From Rotaria sp. Silwood1 (taxonomy: Eukaryota > Rotifera > Eurotatoria > Philodinida > Philodinidae), in NCBI GenBank assembly GCA_905250075.1, contig CAJNOP010000344.1, positions 130,677 to 194,676 of the forward strand: DNA of 64,000 bases, read 5' to 3'. The notes beneath the pieces are model-generated. The model was not told where the DNA came from. It saw only the letters and a list, made by a program, of their open reading frames with translations, and searched no databases. Shown in pieces: positions 21,093-32,688 of the stretch; within the stretch, counting starts at the first letter, position 1, and every line of letters starts with the position of its first letter. The position numbers and the translations under genes are program-made.

Positions 21093-21920
21093 TCATTCAT
21101 CTTCCATTGATGTATAGTCTTGTATTTGAATTATATTTCCTAATCCTGTTTTTATTTTTTGTTTTAATGGACCAATATAATAAACTGTACCAATTCCACT
21201 TAATGTTATATTAATTTCATCTGTTGCTGTAACATAAATATTTCCAATACCACTTGATATAACATTAATTTTTGTTGTAAGTAAATTTTGACATTGTATA
21301 TCTCCAACACCTAATGATTGTAATGTTGCTTCATAATTAACTTGTCCACATAATTTAACACGACCAATTGAATGAAGATATGCATCAAATATATTAACAT
21401 TTAATTTTAATTTAATTAAACCTGTTGCACGATTATGTAAACGAAATTTATCTGTTTGAATTTTATTTAAACATTGAATATTAATTATACCATCAATATT
21501 AAGTTCAATTAATTCATTATAATTTATTATTATTGTTATATTTGTTTTATTAATTAAATTTGTATTTTCAATCATACGAATAAAAAGTATATCATTTTGT
21601 ATAATATCAATTAATATTAATTGATGTATGGATTCATCTGTTTCAATATCAATATATGATGAATTATTATTTGAATTAATAATTTGATTAAGTTTAACAT
21701 TAAATGGACCACCTGAAAGATTTATTTTTCGAAATGAATTTGTTGAAAATGAATGAATTTTATGTATTGTTGATATAGATGAATCAGAAGCACGAGAAGA
21801 AGAAGGAGAAGGTGGTAAATCTGGCATAAAAAAATTATAATTTCTATGTTGTCCATTAGTTAATTGAAATAAGAAAAATACGTTAACAATGAAGTAAATC
21901 ATTTTGCTTGAGATTTTCAT
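21093..21920 (-). CDS. secreted DUF2807 (head GIN-like) beta-solenoid protein (275 aa)
   Basis: I choose the ATG at 21920 (MKISSKM) rather than 21941, because it gives a clean signal peptide (IYFIVNVFFLFQLTNG, cleavage near Gly-Gln). A low-complexity Ser/Pro linker follows. Then comes a beta-strand-rich domain from SGGPFNVKLN to the C terminus with the repeated turns typical of DUF2807: LQSLGVGDIQC, SSGIGNIYV, LSGIGTVYYIGP. In bacteria, mostly Bacteroidetes, such domains occur in putative adhesin-like surface proteins; animal members exist but are sparse. The gene is intronless here, unlike most neighbours, which is compatible with horizontal acquisition, a known theme in bdelloids. Several N-glycosylation sequons suit secretion. 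Function unknown. Confidence 0.75.
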   Translation of the reverse strand: MKISSKMIYFIVNVFFLFQLTNGQHRNYNFFMPDLPPSPSSSRASDSSISTIHKIHSFSTNSFRKINLSGGPFNVKLNQIINSNNNSSYIDIETDESIHQLILIDIIQNDILFIRMIENTNLINKTNITIIINYNELIELNIDGIINIQCLNKIQTDKFRLHNRATGLIKLKLNVNIFDAYLHSIGRVKLCGQVNYEATLQSLGVGDIQCQNLLTTKINVISSGIGNIYVTATDEINITLSGIGTVYYIGPLKQKIKTGLGNIIQIQDYTSMEDE

Positions 21921-21941
21921 ATTATGAATATGAACATACAC

Positions 21942-23786
21942 AAAGGATGAATACGTAAAGATTAGAAGAGAAGATTATGACAGTACAGAGTTTACATCAT
22001 CTTTTTTTCTTTTTCTTCTCTTCTTTCTTTACATACGAACAAGTAACTGCTCGAATTACAAAAATATTTGAACATATGTTAACCTCGAAAATGAATAAAA
22101 CATATAACTAAATAAAATAGTTTTTATCTTTTTTTATTAAAATATAAAAAATGCGAACAACTCTTATTTATTATTTCTTGTTAATCTTGATAATCTTGTT
22201 TGTTTTTTTCATTTAATTAATTCTCAATCGGATAATAAATAATAAATAAATCTATCTATTGTTTACCTTTATTATTGGCCAACTTAAACAAATGAATATA
22301 TCTTTTAATTAATTTATTGCTATTTTATTTGAAATATACTATTAAAAATAATAAAAATGAAACTTGTCAAATATGATTTATGAAATAAATTCAATGACAA
22401 AAAAAAAAAAAATCGAAACACCTGCATGATACATAAAAGAACAAAAATCTTTTTCTTCTTTTTGTTAAACATAATCTTTATAGTTCGTGAGAATTCGTTT
22501 CTATGATATTTACACATTTATCAAATATCTACAGGGTTTATTTATTTTATTGTCTAGGATTCTTTTGTTCTAGTACAAATTTATTTTATTACATAAAAAA
22601 AAAAAAAAAAAGAATTCAATGAATTAAATATTTTCATAGGATGAAAGTTTAAATCACGTATTCTAAATACATGCTTAGATATAAATAAGAATTATTTCAA
22701 TATGATCGGCCTATGACATATTTATACAAACATAATATAAGAATTTATGTTATTAATGCGGACAAAATATTTCAAATAGTTGTTACTCTCGATGAGAAAA
22801 AGGAATTTCATTTTTGATTTTCAAGGTTGTTCTTTTTGTTGAAATATTTGTGCACTTCAATAGTCTATTGAAAAAAAAAACTAGAAGATAAAAATTCTAG
22901 TGAAAAATGATTTTTTTAAGATCTATCCAACTAAGAATTTGAAGTCACTTTTCATTATTTTTGTTTTTTTACTGAAAATAAAATTAAAAAAACTTCTTCA
23001 ATTGTCATTTAAAAATAAATAAATTCTTCAAAAATAGAATAAACTTAAATATGTTTAAATCATTAAGTATGTTTTTTTTTGTTATATAAGATTTTGTACA
23101 ACATTTATTATCTGTTACATTGTACCGACAATTTTCAAGAGTTATTTTGCAAGATATTTTCTTTTTCTTAATGAATCTTGATGTTCATTGCAACACGTCT
23201 GGAAAGAATGAAGATTAGACAAAGGAAAAGGTAATCTGTCTAAGCATGATAACAAAGTACCGAAGTGTTAGGTTAAAATATAGATTTCTTTTGATACAGG
23301 TTAACTATGTCATATGATATTTAAAAAAAACATTAAATAAATTCTAAAACATAATATATTAAAGAAAACAAAGTGTTCTAATCAATTAAATTGAAATTTC
23401 CACATGTTCTGAAGAAACTTTTAAATTATTGTAGACTTTAACTTCCTTTGTGACATAGTTTCTAAATATTAATTATTTTAAATCAACAATGATCTACGTA
23501 GGGAAAAAATATGATTCATTTTTTTGTCTTTGTCAAACATTTCGTTAGGAAGTACTCATTCAACAATATACCACTTATTCTAATGGAAGATGATGACGTC
23601 GTACAAAATTCTCCTTCCATTTTAACAGTAAGAAAAAAAAACAGAAATTCTTTTTTTTGTTGTAATAAGGTCACAGATATTTAGAACAGGAAAGAAAAAA
23701 AAAATCTCAATCTCGAAGACATACTATAAAAGTGTTGCCAGAAAGAACTCATTTTTTTGTTTTTGTATTCTAACTCGTGTTCAACA
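21942..23786. other. intergenic region upstream of the DUF2807-like and MGCGSG genes
   Basis: About 1.8 kb of AT-rich DNA with many poly-A and poly-T runs between two divergent genes. It must carry both promoters. No RNA gene or mobile-element ends were recognised. Confidence 0.45.
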
Positions 23787-24203
23787 ATGGGATGTGGAAG
23801 CGGTCGTCCTTATAGCGAAAAAGAAGTTGAAAAATATATAAAAAAATGTCAACCACGTTTACAATCAGCTGAATTAACTGAAGATGGTCGTATTAAATTA
23901 AAAACTACAGATGGATTTTTTAATGCAAGTCCATTACTTGATTCAACATGGTTACAAGGTAAAATAACCAATAATGAATATCGTCAAGCAATTGAACATA
24001 TAAATCACCGTATAGCTCAATCAGTAACTGGTACATCGAATAATCTTTCAATAGAACAAATTCCAAAAAGTCAATCAGCTAAATTAGCTTTAGAAGAATT
24101 AAATGCAAAATATGAAGGACGCATTCATTTTACTTACGAGCAAAATAATGTTGAAAATTCAATTAATACTAATGAATCTTTTATTTATATTAGTTTTAAA
24201 TAA
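23787..24203 (+). CDS. small protein with N-myristoylation/palmitoylation motif MGCGSG (138 aa)
   Basis: The open frame extends upstream to 23757, but I start it at 23787, where MGCGSGRPYS gives a textbook N-terminal myristoylation signal (Gly2, small residue at 6) with an adjacent palmitoylatable Cys3. The protein should therefore sit at the inner face of a membrane. The rest is a soluble mixed alpha/beta sequence without known motifs (EKYIKKCQPRLQSAELTEDG, then FFNASPLLDSTWLQGKI). It is intronless. Codon use matches neighbouring genes. I do not recognise the family. Confidence 0.7.
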   Translation: MGCGSGRPYSEKEVEKYIKKCQPRLQSAELTEDGRIKLKTTDGFFNASPLLDSTWLQGKITNNEYRQAIEHINHRIAQSVTGTSNNLSIEQIPKSQSAKLALEELNAKYEGRIHFTYEQNNVENSINTNESFIYISFK

Positions 24204-24415
24204 TAATAAAGAAAAAAGAATATTTTCTTCAAAAGAAAAATAATATTAATGAGTTTATTCGATTATCGTCAAATAAAATCGACATTATTTATTCATTTGT
24301 TTCACGATGAAATTCATCATCAGGTCGGGTTATATTTGATGTTGTTGTAGATATTAATGAGGTTTTTTTTTCTATGTAGAAAAATCAATTAGAAAAATAT
24401 ATAATAAAAATAATT

Positions 24416-24457
24416 CTATTTTTTACTTTGTTGATCACGTTCTATTTGTTGTCGTCG

Positions 24458-24488
<31 letters not shown>

Positions 24489-24727
24489 CTACTTTTTTTC
24501 TTATTATTTAATCGATTAACTGTTATAGATTTTTTTCGTTTTTGTGAATTAATTGATGATAAACGTTTTATTCTTTTGTTTGATCCTCGTATTGCATTTG
24601 TTGAACGTTCATGATTTATTCTATGTTCAACATGTGTTGTAGAACGAGTTTTATTAGTATTATTTAATGTATTTTGTTGGCTACGAATACGCGAGCCTGA
24701 TGATACTTTTCGAACTCTATTAGTCAT
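24416..24727 (-). CDS. small very basic protein, doubtful (103 aa)
   Basis: An open frame rich in Arg, Lys, Asn and Ser (SGSRIRSQQNTLNNTNKTRS) with a polyasparagine run near the C terminus encoded by an ATT/AAT microsatellite. It is tail-to-tail with the MGCGSG gene and separated from it by about 210 bp. Its codon use looks like that of genuine genes in the window, and it has a start and a stop. There is no domain or homology I recognise, so it may be a chance frame or one exon of something larger. Confidence 0.4.
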
Positions 24728-26014
24728 TTATATAAATAGTTTAAAGGTAATATTTATGAAATGATACCTAGCCTCTGAAATGATGATACTCCGACCATTA
24801 CATAAGAACTGTGGAAAATGGAAGAAATCTACTTTTCATTATAATATATGGAACTGTTTTTTGAATTACTTTTGATAGGAACATCATAAACACATGCGGT
24901 TTTCAGCGTTCAAGAGAAAAAAGAAAGTGGAGTCATCGAACAATATCATCTAGACCCTCGATTGCAGCCAGTTGATCTATGATCATCCGGAAGAGCAACG
25001 AGACAGCACTAATTCATCATGCTGAGTCAGATGATGTACTTGTTCAAAATGATTTGACTCTGTTATCTCCATATTTCCTTCATTGTATCAAGACTGATTG
25101 TGAAATATCAGAAATATTGAAATAAAAATTTCAGATCATTTTGAACTTAATACCAAATATTGTTATTGTACTCATCATGGTGCATTAACCTTGTGTGACC
25201 AGGTTTTTTTTCCGGTAATGACAGAGTAATTAGCTGAAATCAAGGGTGTCAAGAAAAATCTAATAACTCTCCAACACAAAAAGCTAAGAATGTCAGTCTT
25301 GTGTTAATGAATAATAGACGAATTCTTCTTCATGCACTGACATTTTAGAACTATAACCGTTAAATATCAGTCTTCTAAATGTCTCAACGAACAAAAATAC
25401 TTCCTTCTTGAGACATGACACTAACAGGGATCATAATATTCCAATAAACGGACTGAAAATCTTTTTTTTTTTTTGTGGATTTCATATCTCAAGAAGGAAT
25501 CACTCTTCTATGAACAAATTTTTAGGTGGGCAGTACTTGGGAAAAATTCTTTCTATATTTATTCTACTATCAATAGACTCTTCTTAATGATTGAAGTCTC
25601 ATTTCAAATGCTAAGTATCATTTCGGATGATTTCTTAGTTAATAATTACTTACGTTGTACGTGCAACATTCTTAATTTTACGATTCGATTGAACCATTTT
25701 GAATAATAGAAAGAAAAATTTAACAAAATAGTAAAGTAAATCAATGAATAAAGCGCACAAATTAATTTTGTTGTTTTTGTTTTTTGAAAACGCGCGAATT
25801 TATATTCTAATCTGTGTATTTTAATTCTTATTGTAAGAGTAATACAGAAAATAATAACACATGAAAAAATTTCTTTTTTTTTTTTACATTCACAAAAAAA
25901 AAAATTAATCTAACAAATAGTTGTTTGGCTTTTTTTGTTTTTTTTTTACTTCGTTCGATTTAACTCTTACATAGAAATAGAAAGATGTTTAACAATAAAC
26001 AATAAATTTTCATT
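24728..26014. other. intergenic region with poly-T/poly-A runs
   Basis: About 1.3 kb between the basic ORF and the 3' end of the PP2C gene. The part nearest 26014 should be the PP2C 3' UTR. An open stretch at 25473-25706 has no coding character. Nothing else seen. Confidence 0.45.
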
Positions 26015-29000
26015 TTATGAAAGTGTTTGTTCAGTAGAATTTAATGAAAAAATATCTGTAGATTTTGTTTCATTAGTACAATTTTCAGTAAGAATTTTTA
26101 ATTTTTTATTATTTGTATTATCTATTATGTCTGTTGTTGATGAATGTTCAGGTGATAATGAACGTTTATTATTAAGAGATATTGAAGATTGAAGTGTTGT
26201 TGATGAAGAATTATAATTAAATTTAACTATAATTGCTGTCATATTATCACAACCAGTACCATCACCACATGTATTTGGTGCAAGACAATGCATAAATAAC
26301 TGAATAAAAATTAGAAACGTTTTTTTTTTTTTGTGTGTGTTTAAAAGACTTAAACAAATTTTACTTCTTCACATATTTGACTTAGAGTTTTTTCATCAAG
26401 ACGAAGACGTACAAAATCAATAACATCTTGACTTGACATAAAATTCCAAATACCATCACAAGCAATTATCATAAATTCATCTTGATCATCAAGTGTTAAT
26501 GTACGAATATCTGGTAAAGCTGTTATTGCTTGTTCTTCAGCAGATAATGAAGAATTTTTTTTATATGCATGATCACCAATTGCTCGAGATAAATTCAAAC
26601 CACCTATATATATATATATATTCAATAATAATATTAAACATAATTATTTTTACATATGAATTCTTATCGATACTCAATATCAGTTATAAAAAAAATACTA
26701 AGTTTTATTCTTATTCACAAAAAAATTTACGCGAAAGGATTAAAGATAGACTACTATCTCATTTAAGAGAGAAAATCAGGAGCTATCGAAGTAGATCGTG
26801 TACCCATTAAGACACACAGCCGGAGTTCTCGATCCGAACATTAGAAATATGATATGAACCGGCCCAACGAAATATGTTGTCGAGCCGACAATTTTATCCT
26901 TTTTTGACATTTGATTCTCTTTGAGGGAAAGTTTACGCGCGTTATCCCCGCTCTGGTCATCACTTTTTTCTGAAGTGACAAACAATTTACAATAGGTCTT
27001 CATTCAGAAGAAAATTTTCTTCGCACTCGGGCCGAAGCAATGTTCGGGTCATTATGGGCCTTAAAAAAAGTAGCCTGATTGCTACTCAACAAAGTCGAGT
27101 AGAATACATCTATAACATATTTTTTCAGATAGGGTAACCTTTAATAAATGACTGAACTTTCATTCAAGAGAAGGCATGATTTTAACTGAAATCTATTGTT
27201 TTTTGTTTTGTAGTAACATCATTCTTCATATCCCTTCTGAGAATATAAGCGAAACGAGTGTCCTAATTTCACCGTCAGTTACTCTATGATTGAGGGTACG
27301 ACTATTTTTCTAAAAATAATTATGGAGTGAGAAAAGAAATATCAAGCAGAAGAATTGCGCTTTGTAAGATATGGCTAGTTAATAACGTTCTCAAAATTAA
27401 CTATCCGATCTGAATAATACCTGAAACACGTCCATCTGATGTTACTTTATATCCAGCTTTTTCAATTCGACCACGTTCTTTTGGATCTTCTGGTTTATGA
27501 TCTAAAAAATCAAAATAATTTTCATGTAAATAATCTCAAAAAAAAAAACAAAATAGTGAAAATCCTAACCAAAACTCATTTCAATAGCTCGACCATTACG
27601 ACATACAACACATCGAGAATCACCGGCATTTGCAACATATAATTGTTTATCACGTAAAAGTGTTACTACAGCAGTACATCCACTTGATGAACCTGGATCA
27701 TTATCCATATCAAGCATACCAAGATCTTCATCATCTAAATAAAAACAAACAACTACACATTTCAATGTATTAAACTATTTACCAATTTCTTCTTCATCAT
27801 CATCATCATCATCATCATCATCTTCTTCTTCTTCTTCGTGATCATCACTTTCATGATCTTCATTCTATTTAAATTATTAAATTTTTATATATTTTATATT
27901 AATATAGAAAAACAAACATGATTTTCTTTAACATCTTCATCATCATCTTCATCAGTAGAAGTATTACGTTTCTTTTTCTTTACACGTCGATTTAAAATAG
28001 CCATTATTGATTTTCTCATACTTTAGAAAAATATGACAAAAAAAAAACAAAATCATTTACATATTGAAAATATTTTTTTTTCTTACAGTTTTTGTATTTG
28101 AGCTGCTTTACTTGCTTCTAATGGTTTATCATCATCTTTATCATCTTCTTCATCTTCATCTAGTACTTGATCTTCACCTTCATCACCACTTGTTTCTTCA
28201 TCTGATCTATAATACAAAATCGTAACGATCAAACTCTATAATTTATCTCAAATATTGTATTAATTTCATACGAAAACTATTCATAATTAAATTGAGACTT
28301 CAATAACTATACCAGAGATAAGATTGGTTCGGTTCAAGAAAAACGCAAGGAAATTATCCATCCATGTAAACATCAGATTTGCGAACACTTCTCTACGTCC
28401 AGTTTCCAAAGTTTATTTTTTTAGAAAGAGTCACGAGTATCCGGATGCGTCTAGCTCAGGAGGTCAATAACGTATTCCAATGTACCCTGAAATACAAACG
28501 TATGTCGTTATCCTCTTGGATTTAAGTCTAGATTTTTTACATTTATAAGATTGTACTTATGGAATTCATACACTCTGATGTTTCTCGAAGAACGACCTTT
28601 ATGAAAGGTCTTGTTTCAAATCCATTCCATTTAAAACTGATATTTAAATACATTGGTTAACTTCTTACAAGTTTACTTCATTCAATTCTGTTGAAGATAT
28701 TTCTGGTTCGAACAAAATACGAATCGATTCTATTTGTATTTATTGGAAATTGTCTATTTTGTCAAAAATCGGACTTTGTTACAGCCTAGCCCTAACTATC
28801 CTCTATGCAATAAAAATACTCTATATTGAGTAAAGTTTGCCTGCGCAAACAGTATACTCAAAAAAAAACGGAAAATAGAGTTTTTAAAAATAACCTTATT
28901 TTTAATAAGATAATTTTAAGCAAAACTTCTACAATTGATTTTTTGTTCTGGTTCCAATAGAAAATTGGTTCTGGAGAAGACAAAGACTATGTTGCCTATT

Positions 29001-30633
29001 AAGAAGCTGTGAGCCCACGATTCTTTGAATCCAAATCTAAATGTAAGTTTTAGCTACTCTCACGAGGGAACATTCCCAAGTGATTCGCTTTGTTTTGATT
29101 CATTCGTAAGTCATTCGATAGAGTATATTGAGATAAGAAATAACCTAAAAGGATTCATGCCCATGGTCTAGTAGTGAGGAGTTATGGCCGTTTCACTGAA
29201 ATTCTATATATAGATAGATTTAATAGTTATTATATAGTCCTGAAAGTTTCAACGAAAACGAACATGTATTTCTCGAGATATTCAATTTTCAACTAAACTG
29301 GATTATTGTGTCCTTCTAAATGGTAAACAGCTTTTTAAAGTTGAATAACTCGAGAAAGACATGTTCATTTTCGTTGAAACTTTCAGGACTATATAATAAC
29401 TATTAAATCTATCTATATATAGAATTTCAGGTCGAAATTTTTCATTTTGGTTTTTTCCGTAATGCCTGGCTCATAGTAAAAATTTCAGTAAAACGGCCAT
29501 AACACCATGGGCACAAATCCTTTTAGGCTATTTTTTATCTCAATATACTCTATCGAATGACTTACGAATCACTTGGGAATGTTCCCTCGTCAGAAAATAA
29601 GTCAACATACAATTATTTTCGTCTTTCATGTAGGGAGTTATCTGAAACTGGAAAATTTTTTTTTTTGTTTTTTATAAATGATTAGATAATTTTGATCTAC
29701 CGAAATGAAAAACTTACGCATTAAATTCCAAATCATCTTCATCATCATCATCATCATCATCTAATTCATCTGTATTATCACTAAGTAAATGTCGTGTTAA
29801 TGAATTTGATTTAATAATTGTTGATGAATCGGTTGAAATTGATTTTTTTGGACTTTGTGATATTGTATTATCTTCGGATGATGAAGGTTTAGCTTCCTAA
29901 ATAAATTAAATTCTTTCTTTTTAATCTAATAATTAAAAACAATATACTGTTGTTTCATTAATTGGAATGTTTTCTTCACTAGTATTTATTGTATCTGAAT
30001 CTTGAATATTTTCATTATGATTATCAATAATACGTTTAATAATATTTGGTGAATGAAAATGTTTTTCATTTCCACTATAACGTTTAAGAATTTCTTCAAT
30101 AGGTACTTCAGCTTCTTTTTTTAATAATTGTGCTTCTTCAATATTTAATTCATCATTATGATGATTTTCTTCATTTAAATTTAATGAACCAACAAATTCA
30201 TGTGATTGTTCTGTATCTTCATGTTCATCATTAGCTAATTTTTGTAAAATTTTTTTAACATTTATATCAAGTAATAATGTATCAAATTTAAGAAAACTTT
30301 CAATTAATGCATCATTTAATCGTCCTTGACGATATGAATCAAGATTTTTAATAAATTCCGGTAAATATTGAGAACAATAAACAGCTATTTCTGATCCACC
30401 ATGACCATCATAAACAGCAAATAAAGATGTATTATCATCCAAATTAAGAATAGCATTATGTGCATCCTAAATTAAATAATAAAATATTTCAAAGAAAAAA
30501 AAAATCTATATTAATATTTTACTTCTTGCGACATTCGCCATCCTTGCATTGAACTAGCTGCAAATGTTAAATTATTATTTGAATCTTCAATTGTATTTTT
30601 ATCACAAATAGGTGATGATAAATAAGCACCCAT
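26015..30633 (-). CDS. PPM1G: PP2C-family protein phosphatase, PPM1G type (10 exons, 627 aa)
   Basis: Exons in transcript order: 30523-30633, 29948-30466, 29718-29896, 28087-28206, 27918-28020, 27783-27864, 27570-27734, 27421-27501, 26365-26603, 26015-26299. Phases close to 627 aa. PP2C motifs are in order: [20 protein letters not shown] (Asp57), [39 protein letters not shown] and [11 protein letters not shown]. They supply the Mg/Mn-binding aspartates of the Ser/Thr phosphatase. As in PPM1G, the catalytic domain is split by a long acidic insert (exons 3-6), here with Asp/Glu runs from a GAT/GAA microsatellite. The N terminus MGAYLSSP fits myristoylation. Family role: nuclear phosphatase acting in splicing and histone exchange (known from animals). 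Introns 3 (1511 bp, holding a foldback element) and 8 (817 bp) are unusually large. Confidence 0.95.
27783..27864 (-). repeat. coding GAT/GAA microsatellite (Asp/Glu tract)
   Basis: This PPM1G exon is largely trinucleotide repeat encoding runs of Glu then Asp inside the acidic insert. Such a tract is prone to length change without breaking the frame. Confidence 0.85.
29063..29589. mobile_element. foldback/MITE element in PPM1G intron 3
   Basis: A 527-bp palindrome. The left arm (29063 to about 29305) starts CGAGGGAACATTCCCAAGTG and is mirrored by the right arm (about 29337-29589). The loop is short, and the right arm carries an extra ~50-bp insertion. A 3-bp direct repeat TCA flanks it (29060-29062, 29590-29592). 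It has no coding capacity. The ends match those of the element at 49773-50134, so both belong to one family. Confidence 0.8.
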
Positions 30634-31167
30634 ATTAATATAATATATTCTAAATTTTTTTTTTTTATTCGAAAAACAAAAAATTGAAGAAAGACAATAT
30701 ATTATCAGTAGCAATCAATCAAATGCTCTCTATTATACCAATTGGTTTGTGTTAATAATGCCTTTATATCGAATTTAACAAAAATGAATAAATAGATGAC
30801 GCTAAATTATCGATGAATTGAACTATAGATTTTGACATAGAAAATATTATTCTATAAATTAAAAATTATAATTTATATCCAGGGTCCTTTTTTTTATGTA
30901 TTTAGAAGTTTCATTCGAGAGTAATAAGAATTTTTTTTTTACTATTACGATTTAAAAATAAAAATCTTTATTTATATATGAGACTGTTACCTCTCAATTC
31001 AATTTCATTAATTTTGAAAAATTGACAAATGTTTTATATTTTTAATCTTGATCCATAAAAATTAATTTTGTCTTAGTTTTTCAAAGATTATAAAAAATTT
31101 AAATATAATTTCTCACAAACGAAACATTCGATATAATATTATTACGTTTCTGATGAGATCTCACTTT
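30634..31167. other. upstream region of PPM1G
   Basis: About 530 bp of AT-rich DNA between the PPM1G ATG and the hAT-like element. It presumably holds the PPM1G promoter; no motif stands out. Confidence 0.4.
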
Positions 31168-31595
31168 CAGAGATGTCCATCGCGGCAGCGGCAGATTTTT
31201 TCCAAAAGCTATCGCGGCGCGGCAGCGACGCGGGAGAGATTTTTATTTTGCCGTCGCGGCAGCGGCGGCGGCGGCGGCAGTTTTTTAGGAAAAAATTTCA
31301 AAAATTCATGAATTTGCACAGAATCTGCATGTTTATGTATGCTATACTGTAAGACTTAGCGAATCTGATCGATTAGCGGCAACAGTTCTATTTCAAACCA
31401 GTCAAAGCCTTGAAAATCAAAACATTTTTTCGAATACCAGCGCGGCAGCGACGCGGTAGCGGCAAGTTTTTTTTAAGGCGCGTCGCGGCAGCGGCGCGGT
31501 AGCTTTTTTTAACAGGCCATCGCGTCGCGGCAGCTTTGTTTGATTTTGGCCGCGGCGCGGCAGCGGCAGATTTTGAGCCGCGATGGACATCTCTG
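31168..31595. mobile_element. non-autonomous hAT-like element with CGGCAG minisatellite interior
   Basis: A 428-bp element bounded by perfect 19-bp inverted repeats CAGAGATGTCCATCGCGGC. It is flanked by a perfect 8-bp target duplication CTCACTTT (31160-31167, 31596-31603), diagnostic of hAT transposition. Most of the interior is GC-rich repeats of GCGGCAGCGGC and GCGACGCGG separated by T-rich spacers, a strong compositional island in AT-rich DNA. There is no transposase. The open frame visible inside on the minus strand is a by-product of the repeat. Confidence 0.9.
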
Positions 31596-31603
31596 CTCAC
31601 TTT

Positions 31604-32688
31604 ATCGTCGTTACATTGGAGTTTGTTTTTTTAGTCTTGACACGAGGTTTATGAAAAAACGAGTTTCGGCTGTTCATAACCAACACCGTTCTAGAGGTAA
31701 ACAAAATTCCGTGTAACAGCCATAATTTCAAAAGAGTCGTGCATGAATAGAAACATTTTCCATGTTTCTTTTACTCTCAACAGACCCTATTTAATGACTG
31801 AAGTATTGGTTATCTCGTCTTAACTGATACCTTTTAGTTAGTCTTTTGAGCATAATCATATGCGTTGAGTGCTTGTGAATCAGAATTTTGAATGATTTTA
31901 TAACTTGATGAATGTTTTTCTAAGTTAAGTTGAACAACTGATGAAAAATCAATCATAAAAAGTAAAGATGAAGCAATGTTCAAACTTATTGAATCAAATA
32001 GACGATAAAATATTCAAAGGTATATTATCAATGGTAAATAATAAATAAAATCAAATTATTTGTTATATCGAATGCTAATGTTTACATTTCTTAACTATTT
32101 AAGAAATAGGAAAAGAAATTATTTCGAAATAATTATGTTGTTCGTAAATAAAATTTTGCAAAAGATATTTGTCCCATCTTACACAACACTCTGTAACAAA
32201 TAGTGTAAATGTTATATTTTAATTTTGTTTTCTGTATAGTGTAAGAAAAACTAATCGTGAAGACTTTATAGTTTTTGTTTTCTGATTCGCAAGAGAAAAT
32301 TTTCTTCTACAAAGTTATGTAAAAATATCTGAAAAGAATTCGATTTTATTCGTTGTAAACACTTTTCCTTAGTAAACATACTTAGAAAATTGAAAATTTG
32401 TTTTTTTGCTACTTATAAAGCCGTATCATAGTGCTACAAAACTTAATAAAAGATCAATATTTTAAACAAAATATTTTTACGTTGAATTTGTAATAGAAAA
32501 TTTAAAACTTTCTAACAAAAAAAAATCATCAAGTGTCTGTGTATTTTATTTATTATAAATAATATTCAAAAATTTTCTTTATAATTTAATCTTGATTTTC
32601 GAAAAAAAAAAATACATAATACAAGCAAAAAAAAAGAAAGTTTATTTTCATAATCAAATGTGACGAGAAAACAAAAAGAAACCTGATA
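31604..32688. other. intergenic region downstream of UBE2Z
   Basis: About 1.1 kb of AT-rich sequence including the presumed UBE2Z 3' UTR. No further features seen. Confidence 0.45.

Noticed and set aside
26820-27060. GC-richer patch in PPM1G intron 8 suggestive of a tRNA-derived SINE
   Set aside because: No intact A and B boxes, no target duplications and no tail; not supportable.
31388-31600. 70-aa Ala/Arg-rich minus-strand open frame
   Set aside because: Translation of the GCGGCAG minisatellite inside the hAT-like element, not a gene.
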